Below, piece after piece: positions 45,294 to 58,413 of a stretch of DNA of 64,000 nt. Position 1 is the stretch's first letter. Each line of letters opens with the position of its first letter. Source of the stretch: Rotaria socialis (lineage: Eukaryota > Rotifera > Eurotatoria > Philodinida > Philodinidae); NCBI GenBank assembly GCA_905331475.1, contig CAJNYU010003720.1, positions 1 through 64,000 on the forward strand, given 5' to 3'. Under the pieces are notes generated by a model. It searched no databases. It had not been told where the DNA came from and was given only the letters and a program-made list of their open reading frames with translations. The position numbers and the translations under genes are program-made.

Positions 45294-48200
45294 ATGGAAG
45301 CTGAGATAACAGAAACTGCACGACATGCGCAGAATTTGCAAAATTTCGTTGATCAACAACATCGAAAGTTATTGGAAGATCGACCGAAAAAGGCGTCGGG
45401 TAAGGGAAATACGATAGAATTTTAAAAGTCAAAACAATTCATTAGAGTAAATAATTAATCAAGATTAAAAGTATTACCTTAAGGAAACCAAATTACTGCT
45501 GATTACTTTTTCAGTAAAAAAAACTATTCATATTTTAACTGTTTAGACAATGAAATAATTAAGAGAATTTTATTTCAAAACATATATTTAATCTATGCAA
45601 GAATATTTAACACATCGTGACAGATTCTAAAGGATTGAAAGAAAAATATGATTTACTTCTGTTGAAGTTACTCTTGTTTGGAAATCGAAACTAATTAAAA
45701 TCATCAAGAATATATTGAGGAGAATAAATTCATAATTGTATATAACTGATCCTAATAAAGTCTTAAAGTTAATTTTTTCCGTTTTCCTTTCGAAGATGAT
45801 TTAAATTTCTCTGTGGTTTTACAAGAGTCATTTTGTTTTGACGTAATTTAAAATAGAATTCGACAAGTTCAGTTTTAATGTCGGTCTGTTAAATATGATC
45901 TCTCATCTGGATCAGTAGTTCAGTATTTGTCAAAGCGATGCTAGGCATTGATCAAAATGTTTCACTAAGGTTGTTTCAAAAGTAATCGTGATAGGATTTA
46001 ATGTTTTCAGCTCGTTTTGTTAGTTATTTGATTTTAACTTCAAATTGAAAATCGATCAATATCCAATTTAAATAGACTTTAATCTTCGATAGAAAAATAG
46101 AAAGTCATTTGTAACTGGAACACGATCAGTATTTTTCATTTTTATTTATATCTTTTCAGGAATATATCGTGCTACAGCTGAAGCTTTATCAAATGAGTTC
46201 GATGGTGACATTTCAAAAGTGATTGATTATATTCAAGTAAAACTTGATTGGCCACTTTCACACAGGCGGTTACTTCTTCATGAAGTGCAAAGTAATGCAA
46301 GCGATAATCAGGATAAGCTTGATCATATCGCTAATTTCGTATTTGATCCAACAATAAATATAAAACGAAACCGTCGTTTTGGGACGTTCATTCCAACCGT
46401 CTCTCCAGTCGAACGACTATATGGTACTGGTGTTTGTGCTATATTTCATCTTCAAACCGCATTTTTTCTTGTGAATTTATTGACAATGATCATTTGGATT
46501 GCGCTAATTATAATTCCATATAATATTTTAAAACCTTCAGCAACATCTTTAAATGTTACACTTTCATTTTCATCAATATTTACAACAGAAGGTTATTTAT
46601 CTCAATCAATTCTGTTTCAAGGCTCTTATCCTAAAGGAATAATCAATGAGAAATATAATTTATCGCTTATATATTTTGTAACGACATATTTCTATTTTTT
46701 TATTTGGTTTGTTTTTATTACAATACGTTTTTCAACAACATATAAGCGAAAAGTGTTTAATTCAATATTACATACAAAACTTGGCATTGGATTTACGGGT
46801 ACATTTGCACGATACAATTATACAATTCGATCATCAAACCAAAAACAAAAACATACGGAAGCTTTACAAAGGCAATTTTTGGATTTAATTGAAAACGATG
46901 AAACAATTGATAGAATTCTTTTGAAAAAATTTGAAACATCTCAATATAAATTTAAAATAGTAATAACAAATTTATTTTACATTCTATTAGCTATTGCATT
47001 AGGTAAACAAAGAAAAGAAAGCCAATTTGAATAAATAATTTTTCTTTCGTTTTCGATCTTAAAGGTGGACTCAACTGGCTAATTTTATCTTTCTGTGATA
47101 AACCAACGATTGATTGCAGTGGATCAATTATTTATTTAGCTTTAATCAATCGATTAATACCATATGTTATTGTTCTTCTTACGCAAATTGAACAATACAA
47201 ATATTTATCATATAAATTAAATGTTGTAGGGTTTAGGTTAGTATTTTAAAATATTTTAAAACAAAAGAAAAAAATTGAAAATACTAATATTTCAACTTTA
47301 ATGATCTATTTAAAATGTTAGTGATGAAAATTGTTTGTTTGAAAATAGTTTTGTGCACTTAAATAGGTCTAGTATTTTATTTTTGCCATCTTATATTAGT
47401 AAAACTGACTAATTAATATTAGTCAGTCTCTTATTTAACTACAGCTCGAGTAAACTTAAAGCAAATATAGCAGTGAAATACTCTGCAGTTTTAAGTCGAT
47501 GATACCAAAATGACATCATTCCGAATTTGAACAGGGTTCCAAAAAGGAGAAGCTAGAAGAAAATACTAGTTGTCAACTAAATAAATAAAACGAACAAGAG
47601 ATACAGAATTCTTTCATTTTTCTTCAAATGTGACACGAATAAACTCTATAACCATTTTCTCTAGATCGGAATCTACTTTCAGAATCAGTATAATCGACGC
47701 TAGTTTCAGTACATATTTACACAGTGGTGCCCAAATTCACTAGGAATAAAATAGTTGCACAGAAGGAAAACAATTAAGGATGACAAGAATGATATCATGT
47801 TGTTTCTACATATCTAAATATAGTTGTCATTTCGATTTGAAGTTCAGAGATTTTTTCGAATTTATTTCTATAGTTTCATCGTAGATCATATATTTGTAAT
47901 TTAGATGCGTCTTTTTAAACATCTGTACGATCCTATCGTTTACCATACATTTTTTTACTAATACTCCTTCATGCTATGAAACAGCTTATGGACAATATAT
48001 CTATATTCTACTATTAGCAGGTAAATATTTAAAATCCTCTTATAAAAAAACAAATATCAAACATTTCTTATAGATATGTTTGCATCATTAATCTTTCCAA
48101 TTTGTTTTGGTATTATCATTGATTTAATACCGAATAAAACAAATCGTAATTTTGATGGGATTAATCTTCATGTTCAATTAAGTCCACCTGTATTACTCTA

Positions 48201-48898
48201 CAGTCAATTATTAATATGGTTTGGAATATATTTTTCTCCTCTTTTATCGATAATGGTCTTATTAAATATCATGTTTTCATTTATTTCTCATCGTTTATAT
48301 ATTTATATTCATTCTCGTCGTTCAGATTCCTATCGACGTGTATTCATTTGGAATGGTGATCATCTTGAATATTTAATATATTTACTAGCTTGTCTTATAT
48401 TAATTTTAAGTGTAACATGTTTCGTCGTGTTTACAACAGTAGTTAAACCAAGTGAAAATTGCGGACCGTTTCGTCAGCTAAGTGCTGCATACCAAGTGAT
48501 TGAATTTTTTTTAAATGAACATCAAACATCTGTTTTATGGATATCAATAATTAATTTTATAACATCACCTGGTTTTATTTATTTTCTTATTGCTACGTTC
48601 ATTGTTATTGCCTATAAATTACGACATGAAGAATTAGCTGAAAAACAAGTAATATAAAAATAATACCCTTCTACTTTTTATTCTTTCATAAAATGTTGAT
48701 CTGTTTGTTTGATATTTTTTTTAGCTTGTATTCATACGGGACAGTAATCTTGCAAATAAAAAAAAATTGAGAGAAAATGCAGTGAAAAAATTAAGTCCAC
48801 AACAAAAGAAGAAGAAGAACACGAAAGAGGAAAAAAACAAAACTATTCCAAGAACATCAGCTGCGGATGAAGACATTATCGATATCGAACGAATTTAA
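45294..48898 (+). CDS. TMC-family (transmembrane channel-like) protein, 6 exons
   Basis: Exons 45294-45399, 46160-47002, 47065-47236, 47905-48020, 48074-48648 and 48725-48898 join in phase to 661 residues. A cytosolic N-terminus (MEAEITETARHAQNLQNFVD) is followed by multiple membrane segments: about residues 130-160 (TAFFLVNLLTMIIWIALIII), 215-235 (LIYFVTTYFYFFIWFVFITI), 300-320, then others from 410 on. The signature SCYETAYGQYIYILLLADMF, near 400, matches the C-W/Y-E-T-x-x-G-Q motif of the TMC domain. The C-terminus is lysine-rich and cytosolic. TMC proteins are ion-channel subunits in sensory and other cells. Which TMC subfamily is unclear, so no symbol is given. The start lies 297 bp after the MRPL12 stop. 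Introns 1 (760 bp) and 3 (668 bp) are long for this genome. Confidence 0.8.
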
Positions 48899-49351
48899 AA
48901 CATTATTTTCTTGATACATTTGTTTTTTCATCCAAATATATATATACATATACTGCTTTTGAAGCGTTGTATTTAACAATTTAATACATCTATTTTCAAT
49001 TTTTTTTCTGTGATAAACTTTTGCACGTTGGTTCGTATATTAATAAACAAATTTTCAATTTAAAAATAAATCTATGTTTCTTTTATTATTAGAAAATACT
49101 CCTAATTATAAACTTATACTTGCTTTCAAAGCAATTTTGATAAGTGTAATGTAATGACGTAGAAATTTTTCTATTCCAGATTACGAGCATAATCGCTTAC
49201 ATTATTCTCTACGATTAAATATGATATTTTACAATAGCTACAGGATAAGTTTTACTAGCTTTATTTCTTTTCAAAAAATTTACCATTTGATTTCCTATGA
49301 TATCATACACATGTGTCTCCGCTAGAACTACTAGTGGTATTCGATTTTCTT
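48899..49351. other. 3' flank of the TMC gene
   Basis: AT-rich with AATAAA-like words near 49040-49070; no gene. Confidence 0.35.
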
Positions 49352-49402
49352 GAGGGTGTGGGTGTTGTTATCTCTCTTCACACCCACACCCACACCCACC
49401 CT
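49352..49402. repeat. Telomere-like foldback
   Basis: GAGGGTGTGGGTGTT (49352-49366) then, after 12 bp, a C-rich run of three to four CACACC-type units ending in CCACCCT (49379-49402). It is the only element of this type inside the conserved gene block. Confidence 0.75.
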
Positions 49403-52400
49403 TATGAAAGTTCTTAATTGTACGCAAGCAATAGAGACGCTGAAGTTCTGCAAAGGTGATACTTCAATTTAGATTTTGTAGAGAAGCAACTGCTAATTAT
49501 TTTCAGAAAAAAACGTAGCACAAATCGATGAAACCTAGAAAGGATATTGAGAAAATATTGATTCTATCATTCTGTATCGAGCATTTGTTACAACAAAGCA
49601 TAGAGTAGAAATTTGCACTTCACTCTCGTTGATCACACGTGAGAAAGAACTGTTGAGATACAACCCAAAATAGTCTATGCATGATAAGCTCACGTTTTAA
49701 AATAGGATTTACTCCCTCATTAAATTTCTGAAGGACAAAGTAGAAAAATGATACAAATCTATATCGTGAAATAGATTGAACAAAACAATTCTCCTATGAT
49801 ACGTAGTAGTAAATCAATCATGTTTCATATTTTAACTTCTTAGAATTTCTATCAAATGTCAGAACAAAGATTTTTTGTTATTTCATTTTTTTTCCTGGAA
49901 ACAATCATTTTACCGATTTAGGTTGACATTTGTGAGATTAAAGAAGACTTTTTGAAGCAACTTTTGTCGTAGTAATAATGATTATTCTTGTTTTTTTGAC
50001 TTACATAGAAATATTTAGATGATATTCTAGAAAACTGTGTTCGACGACTCTTGTTAAAAATTACGTTCGCTAGATATTAATGATCTTTTAGGATGACCAC
50101 AATTGTAACATTAAAATTGACTATTTTAACTTCTTTAAAAGAATACATTGTCTTTTATAAAGTGAATTTAATTATCTTCAAATGATTCTATTCATAAAAT
50201 GTAAATTTATGTTTCGCTGTTCTCGTAGAAAGAAGAAACTCTAACTGAGTTCATTTTTCAGGCCTCTGTGCAAATTGATTTTTAATCGTTGGGCATGTTG
50301 AAAGCATGAAAATAGTTTATTGTGTATAGTTTATATTCGTGGAAGGAATATTTTCCAAAATCAGCTATGAAATATATTGCACAAGAAGAATTGATCATCT
50401 AGGATGTATCTATACTAAACTACACAAGAAAACATCTTTTATGTATCATAAGAATATTTCTGATCTGCCTTCAAAGAAGATGAACTATGATAAGTGTGTC
50501 ACGATTCGTACAATTAATCGAAAAACTAAAACAGAGAAGTGAAATAATATCTAGCAGTTAGAAATAATCTTTGTTTATATCTTATGATTGTTTTGTGCTA
50601 TTTAGATTTATTGTTCATTCAATTAATAAATAATTTGAAATATCTTAATTTTAGATAAAAAATATGGCGTTTTGTTGTAATTGAAATGTATAGATGATTT
50701 TTTTTTGTTCGAGGTAAGTAGCTTTTATTATTATCGCATTTTCTTTGGCTTTCATAGGACTAGGTTTTATCATATTGTTCATAGAAGTAAGACATTGTCA
50801 TTGTTTTTTTTACAGCTCTACAGTTACACAATTAACATCAAGTTATTCAAATATCTGTAGCAGTCAATTCGTTTTATGATAAAAAAATTTAATTTTCTTT
50901 TTGCTAAATCTAAACGATTAATTTGATTAACGCTGAAAAATAAGTATGATTCGATCAATTGTCTTTACAACTCTGTATTCATCTTTATTTTTGTTCATGA
51001 TAAGTAAACATGATTCGTTTAAAACCATTTAGTTAGCATTAAAATATTCAACATGAAGTAGTGTTAGCTTTTTCTTTCATTAAATAATCTAAATCTATCA
51101 ATAAAGAATCAAGTAGACGATAAAAAATAGTTTGGTTCTTAGTGCCGAGGAAGATGTGTTACTATCTATCTATAAAATATGAATTGTTTTTCGTAGAGAT
51201 ATATTAGCAGAATGATCTGCATAAATGTGTCAATATTTGACTGACTATTGACCATACTATAAGTGATTGTACTAATTATATTTAAATGAAACGAGAGTTT
51301 AATAATAAGGGATCTCAAATAATTTGAGTTAGTCAAGAATTATATTAAAATAAGTATTCGAGAATTTAATTGAAATGGTGACTTGTATAAACATATGAAA
51401 GTTGATTATATTAACAAAAATATGTTTGATGCTAGCAGTGACTTCGATGTTGTATGTATTGGTAGTAAAGAAACCAAAAAAAGTATTTCTTTAATTATTA
51501 GTACAAACTAATTGAAATGGAGTTGAAAAGATAACGATTGAACCATTGAAAGACTAACAAGAATGAAACAGGTTTGAAATCATAGTTTTTTTGTTTCATC
51601 TGAACGTGAATGTAATGGAAGAATCTAAATTTCTTATTTATTTCATCCGATTGATGTAGAGAAAACTTTCTATGTTCTTTTCTTCCATCAGTGCACATGC
51701 AAACAGTAGAACAAGAGTTGAGGGAGAAATACCAAAAACTCATTAAAATAACTTATTATTGAGCAGTATGTAAGTAGTGCTCGAGATAGTTGTACTAATC
51801 GATTATTGATTATTTTAGACAGCTTCTCTATTCCTTTAGGGTCAAACAAAACAAAAAGACTAAAAAAAACGAAAAAATCTTTCGATTTAGATAATTTAAT
51901 AGTCTAGAATGTTCGCGAATATTCTTATGCATTTCAAAACTGCTGCTCGTTGTTCTGATCTTTATTTTACAGCATAAGTCTTATGAAGAAAAGAAAGATA
52001 AAATTCTTATTTATAGAGAGCGTTCGATCAAAAAAAGCAAAATATCTCCACACGGGTTCTATTAAAAATGCATAATATTATGGTCAATAGAACTATTTTG
52101 AGCGAATCAGTTGTGAATATTCTCCTGTTAAATATTATTATTAATATTATGAAAGGAAATTTACTAGGAGTCAAATGAAAAATATACTTTTGCAATACTT
52201 GACGCTTAGTTTTTAGTTGTCATTTGAAAAAAAAACAGTAAGAACAAGCCAAAAGCAAAACTGTATGAATAAATTGTTTTATTGATGTAGAAACTGAAAC
52301 ATTTGTCAGTTTGAAAGTGAACAGTTAGAAAATTTGGACTTTTCATGTCGGTTTCCCTGATTTTGCATAGTTAAGAACATTCGCTGGCAGTAGTTGCAAT

Positions 52401-53330
52401 CTTTATTTCAATAAATTCTAATCTTTCTACCTGATGATAATGGTGGATTAGACGCAATAAGATTGAAAGCGACATGAACATGTGAGATTCAGCTAAAAAT
52501 TTTGAATTACCAACCCATTCCTAGAACTTTATATCGGATCCCATCAAATCTACTATAATTATCAGATGGAAAGACCGGAATTAAGTACATTGAACTGGAA
52601 GAATAGATTGTGACTGACACGTATAAGGGACCGAAAATGAGTGATATTTACTATGCAAAATCAGATATTGCTGCTATTCTATCTTTATAGCACTAACAAT
52701 TCTATTTCATTGTATTATTTTCTTAACTTACTCGTGTAAAAAACTTTAAATAAATTTCTATCACTAGCCAGATCATTAATGTATATTTGATTGAACCAAT
52801 GCAGAGATATTTCGTTTTCATTTTATTGTAATGCTATTTAGTGAATATCTTGTACAGAATTATTTGCATATTTTACAATATCTATTTTCATGAAGATTGT
52901 GTCTGGTTTATTAAAATTATGACTAAACTTGCTGAATGAAGGAGCCATTAAAAATATGTAAAGTATTTCTATTTTATTTCCATATACAAAATACTTGCCC
53001 AGTTAAATTAGACATGAATTAGATATAATCAAAGTAAAGTTCGTTAGAAAATATTATTTCCCAATCAATGCAGATGAATCTCTTTAAAATTTCAAACAAC
53101 TTATATCAATTTGAATCGAGTAAAACTTCATTTCGACATATTCAATATGAAATAGAAATTGATTCGACTCAATAAATAACAAGAATCCGAAAGAAAAAAT
53201 CAAATCAGAATGGTTGCTTATTATATTTTTATTATTTTCTTGTTACTTTTTTATTCAATAAATTTTCTTTCGAAGTTGCATAATCTATCATTACATAAGA
53301 TTCTTATTATATTTTCAGATTTCCTTACCC
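49403..53330. other. Gene-poor interval, nothing recognised
   Basis: Nearly 4 kb of AT-rich DNA. Open frames at 50339-50542 and 51498-51743 lack motifs. Its end contains a TATTTTCAG acceptor (to 53318) just upstream of the GFER start, so an upstream, probably non-coding exon of GFER may lie here. Confidence 0.35.
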
Positions 53331-53954
53331 ATGTACAAACGATTTGTTAATAGTGATTCTACAAATGGTGGAGGTTATGAACGTCGTTCACGAGGAACGA
53401 AATCATCTGATGAATATTCATCAAATTCATTTCAAGACAATAATAGAGATTCAAATAAATCTACAACTCATAACAATTCTCACTTCGTCGATGATAATCA
53501 TCTTGAAAAACCTTGTAAGGCCTGTGTTGATTTCAAAGATTGGTTAAAACATGGAACTACAACTACTAATGCCGAAAAAACAACAATTGTTGACCAGCAA
53601 GTTTCAATAAATTCAGAATGTCCACTAATGCGTGATGACTTAGGTCGTGCATCGTGGTCATTACTCCATACAATGGCCGCTTATTATCCTGATGAACCAA
53701 AAAAAGAAGAACAGCAATGTATGAGTCAATTTATTCATTCATTTTCAAAATTATTTCCGTGTCCCGAATGTCGAACTGATTTCCAAGAAGAAATTACTAA
53801 ATCACCACCGAATATTTCGAGTTGCCTTGCTCTTTCAACATGGATGTGTGAACAACATAATATAGTTAATAAAAAATTAGGAAAAACTGAATTTAATTGT
53901 AAACAAGTATTAGAAAGATGGAAAAATGGACCAGCAGATGGTAGTTGTGATTAA
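53331..53954 (+). CDS. GFER: FAD-linked sulfhydryl oxidase ALR/Erv1 (GFER-like)
   Basis: 207 residues. An Asn/Ser-rich N-terminus of about 60 residues is followed by the CxxC-containing [13 protein letters not shown] and the Erv/ALR domain: [20 protein letters not shown] (FAD-binding helix), [13 protein letters not shown] with the active-site [22 protein letters not shown], and the C-terminal disulfide region [10 protein letters not shown] ending in DGSCD. ALR/Erv1 reoxidises MIA40 in the mitochondrial intermembrane space and passes electrons to cytochrome c. All conserved cysteines are present. A TATTTTCAG acceptor 12 bp before the ATG, with an open frame between, shows the first exon may lie upstream; the ATG at 53331 is the first in this exon. 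It is convergent with the ninjurin gene, 93 bp away. Confidence 0.93.
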   Translation: MYKRFVNSDSTNGGGYERRSRGTKSSDEYSSNSFQDNNRDSNKSTTHNNSHFVDDNHLEKPCKACVDFKDWLKHGTTTTNAEKTTIVDQQVSINSECPLMRDDLGRASWSLLHTMAAYYPDEPKKEEQQCMSQFIHSFSKLFPCPECRTDFQEEITKSPPNISSCLALSTWMCEQHNIVNKKLGKTEFNCKQVLERWKNGPADGSCD

Positions 53955-54047
53955 TAATTTGTATTTCTTTTTATTTGTTTTTGAATAAAGTAAACAAAAA
54001 CATACATATCGTATAAAGAAAATTTTTCGTCACGTTTAACAGAAAGT

Positions 54048-54485
54048 TTAAGCTGATTTAGTTCCATTTATTGCTCCTGCTAGAATTTGCGGATCAACAG
54101 CAACAATTACATTCAGAACAACATTTACAATAGCTAAAAGAACAGATAGAATAAGTGAAAAATTATTTAAGGATATTAAACGACGTTGTCGTCGTTCTTT
54201 TGATATATCGTCTGCGCCCATTAAAACCAAAATACATGCATTTACAACTTGAATTAATAATGATGCACAAACCAATGCAAGACCCACGTACCAAAGTGTA
54301 TCATGATTTGATTTATTACCAAGAAGAGTTTTTAATTGGACAGCATTCGTTACGAGTAATGCTAATTCAAAGCTACTATTTGCCAAAGTTTTTTTAGTTG
54401 CATAGTTATTAAATGTACTATGTCCACCATCTAAAGTACCTTGATTAGTTGTTTGATGTTCGACATCTATTCCTCCTTTCGGCAT
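54048..54485 (-). CDS. NINJ1: Ninjurin family membrane protein
   Basis: 145 residues. The N-terminus is polar; then NNYATKKTLANSSFELALLV with TNAVQLKTLL is the amphipathic helix pair of ninjurins. It is followed by two membrane segments (about 66-90, LWYVGLALVCASLLIQVVNA; about 108-132, SLILSVLLAIVNVVLNVIVA) around a charged loop. Ninjurins are small adhesion proteins, and NINJ1 polymerises to rupture the plasma membrane in lytic cell death. Length and layout match the family (about 150). A CATTTAG acceptor directly before AATG suggests an upstream 5'-UTR exon or trans-splice site. NINJ1 versus NINJ2 cannot be separated; the symbol marks the family. Confidence 0.88.
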   Translation of the reverse strand: MPKGGIDVEHQTTNQGTLDGGHSTFNNYATKKTLANSSFELALLVTNAVQLKTLLGNKSNHDTLWYVGLALVCASLLIQVVNACILVLMGADDISKERRQRRLISLNNFSLILSVLLAIVNVVLNVIVAVDPQILAGAINGTKSA

Positions 54486-57400
54486 TCTAAATGAAAAGAA
54501 AAAAATGAAATATTTTTTTTCCGCTGATACTCTGACTATACTTGACAGTAATGCAAGAAAAACAAGTCAATTCCTTATCAATTGCTGACTCATTGTTGAT
54601 TATCTGATATCCTCACTTTTTCTTAGTTACATTCGATATTATTCAAACGAAGTAAAAACATGACTGTCGATTAAAACGATAGCAGTGAAAATTTTTATAT
54701 ATTTTTCTTTTCTTTATTTGAATATAAACTTACATTTTATTAATATTATCGTTAAAGATCTGATATTTTGTACGTACAGGCGAATGTTAATAGATTCTAT
54801 TATACAACGACAACGGCGATGATCGTTTGTAGATGTCTTGTATATTCTCTCTTCTGTTGTTATTGATATTCTTTCTTGTATATAGACTGAGTGAGATAGA
54901 TTACGGAGAATGATCGATTGAAGAGGAAAAAAAGAGAAAAAAATAGTCTTTACATAGCTATATATAAGCAGCTATAACTGAGTAGTACGATACGAAGAAA
55001 GAAAGATCAAGATGATGAGCAAATACACGATAACCTTTTTATCTTAGTTGTTAGTGTAGCATACAAAAATGAAAGCCAAAAAAGAAAACTTGATACCATT
55101 GCCAAACAATTAAAAAGAATTTACGTATGAAATGTTCAGACTAAGGCTGCCGATAAAGATCAAGGTAATTAAAAATACGAAACTACGGCATGAGACAATG
55201 TGAAATTAATGTGCATGTTCAACCTTCTCTCATTCGTCTTTTCTTTTCTTTTCTTTTTTGTTTCTACCAACTGACGTCAGGTCTATTCATAATATCCACG
55301 AGAAAGCAACTCATAAATTGACATCATTCTCTTTTTTTCTCTGTTACAATGTTTGTCGAATTCTATTCTCAATCCATTGACGTACAACATCTGCGACCAC
55401 GTTGGCTAGAATTTTTATTTTTTTTTAAAGAGATAAATATATGATTTTAATTTGAAAAAAAAGAATATTGACATAATGCTTCAAAATTTGACATATTGAT
55501 CATGCTATTATATTTACTACCGATGCTCTTTTTTGAGTAACACAAGAGAATATGGCCAACAAATCCGTTTGATTTAAGTAACGTCATATCATCGTTCGAC
55601 ATTCTTACATAAAGCGTATGCTATCCTTCACATTCCGTTTCGAATGTTGATAAAATGAATACAGCTCACGTTTTTTTCTTAGGGCTTGTAATCTTTTATC
55701 ATAGATATTTGAAATAAAAATTCATTTTATCCGATTAAAAATAAAAGAAATAGTTAAAAACTAGTAAAGTAAATATTATCGGAATTCACAACATAAAATA
55801 TATTATATTGACTTAGTAAAACAACTTTTTATCGGAACTTCATTCTCTGACAACATAATAACTACAACAACCCTGTAGACTAGTTTTTATGTGAATTCAT
55901 ACTATTGTTAAATATTAATAAGAATTTATGTGAATGAAAAATCGATTTATATATCTAAGGTTCCAAAAGATGCACATCCTGAACAAAAGAATTTACTGAA
56001 ATCTAAAGCAATCATATACGTGCTATTCGAACCAGTCGTCGCATGCATGCATGATCATATGAGAAATTTTATATATAGTTTAATATTAGAATACATTGTT
56101 AATTCGACATGTTGCACATTGATCATCTGCAAAAGATAGTGTTAAATACGTAAAAGCATTTACGATTACAAAAATTTATTTCAGTGAAAACTATCAATTT
56201 ACTAGTTATATTTGACACAGTTCATTAGGTTTCTTCTTGATCATTTATGAATATATTTGAAATTAAACGCTAAAAGAGACGTGTATAATCGATTGTTTAT
56301 GACCCAACTGTATAGAGTTCGAATAAAATGGCGCTCTATGCTAGTTTTTTCTCAACAAAGATGATACGTATTCAATAATATTTTAGTATATTTAAAAGAA
56401 AATGAAAGAGAATATTTCGTCGTCCAATCCTAGTAATTAGTAAAGAAATAGAAAATATATGAATATTATATTTATTGGTAAATTATGCATGGAAAAATTT
56501 CTAACTAAATTTAGGCAAAATAAAGATAATTGAAGTTTCCTGTCAACTATTGAATAACAGTAACTAATATTTTGATTTCTGAAATAATCGGCGTGCGATA
56601 GGAATATGAAAATTAATTGTGATTTTGTGAGTTTCCACGATTAAATATTAGTCGCACCCTTCTATTGTAATGTAATGATATCAATCTTATAATAAAATCA
56701 GTTCTTTTTAATTTATCGGGGAAAGTACAAAAAAAGATAGATTAATAGTAATCTCAATAGCATTTAACATTCACGTTTTGTATTTATTCAACTATTGCCT
56801 TAATAATTCAAGATGATGGACACAGTAAGATAAAATTTAAGTTATTTCAATCAGAAATGTCTTAGTATTATTATTAGATCGATATAAATGATAAAAAAAA
56901 ATATGATTTTCAGCAAACGTCGAAACGAAAAATACACAACTAAAAAGTTAGTCTATTATTTACTTACATACAACACTCAGATATATGAAATTGAATAAAT
57001 GTTTCATGCAAACAAAAGAAAAAAAGAACTGTTGAGATGTAGTATATGGTAAATGTCTTTTCGAATGTTTTTTTTTTATTGAAAAATTTACACTCATACA
57101 TAATTACACAATGAATATTAGCAATGTTAGATTTTTCAATAATCTATCACATAATTATTCAAGACTGTTTCTACTACTGCCGTAAACACGAATAACAAAG
57201 CCAATCAATAAACTCACATAGATATGCAGAATTTTCGCACGATGTAGTAGTGATTTAATTTTCGAAGAAAAAGACGCTTGTTATTGTTTTTCTCAGTGTT
57301 AGAGACCAAATTTCATTTCATATAAAACATGACAATACTGTAAGTGTGCAAAATCTTCTTGAGCAAGTCTATCTAATGCAATACTATTAGTATAGATATG

Positions 57401-58413
57401 ACAATCGAGAGATCATCTATTCAAAATTCAAACATCGTAACAAAAATTTGAGATGAAAAAACGGTGTTTTTTTTTAATTTTCTTTATGTATTGATGACAG
57501 TACTAAGCTGAACGATTATTCGAATAAGAACTTGAAATATTATTAGTTTAGTTTAAGAAAATTTTGATAGATAGCAATACAAACAAGATTCAACATAGGC
57601 CATCACAGTGTGCTGTAGTAAGTAAGCAAAAACTTGCTTTTTTAAAATTTTTATATGATCATAAATTAAAATGTTTTAATTGAATTTTCATTAGTATTCC
57701 TCATTGCCTTCACACATGTGAAAAATTAAATTATCTTATATTATTAAAAACAATGGTTATCATGGTTTCGACGAGATCGTACTCTTTGAAATGCTCTATA
57801 GGTTTATTATAAGTATGCTTACAGTAAACTATCTTTCTTGTTACTATTTCACTTGTAATTTTCTGAAATCGAACAGAAGTAGGTTGATAAATTTTAATGT
57901 TTAATTTAAATAATATATATGGTTGTAATTTTTTTATTTACACAATTCAGTCTAATGTGAAAATATCACTAAATATCTAGATCTATAGAAGCCATCATTG
58001 TTTCATACGAAAATGATGTCTATTCTGCATCTAGAAGACCATTATCAAAGTAGATATTGAAAAATGAGTTCAACGAACGTTAAATTTTTTGTACCCTTAT
58101 TTACGATATGTATGATTATATAAGATATGGTCATTTTCTCTTGTTCTCTCGCCATAGCCCATCGTCGTCGATGATGCGAGAACATACCGACTGCTCGGAC
58201 CTGATATACAATATCGTATCGAGTAAGAATAGTAATGATATAGTAAAGAAAAGAACGACGAAAAGAAAGAGCATTGCTTTTGACCCGAGACGAGATTGAA
58301 CACTCTCTGTATTTGCATATGCAAGATAACCATTCATTCATATACGTGACCAGAGCAGACGCTTGCGCTCACATATAAGCGCGTAATAACGATTTTTTTT
58401 ATTCATTCAAACA
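54486..58413. other. Gene-poor interval upstream of ninjurin and laminin genes
   Basis: Both flanking genes point away from this 3.9-kb region, so it must contain both promoters. Short frames at 55930-56139 and around 58045-58341 (several overlapping, both strands) have no motifs. A TTTTC-rich run is near 55237-55260. Otherwise nothing recognised. Confidence 0.4.

Noticed and set aside
58045..58341. Three overlapping minus-strand frames and one plus-strand frame upstream of the laminin gene
   Set aside because: All frames are open at once over the same bases, none has a motif, and the region is expected to be promoter.
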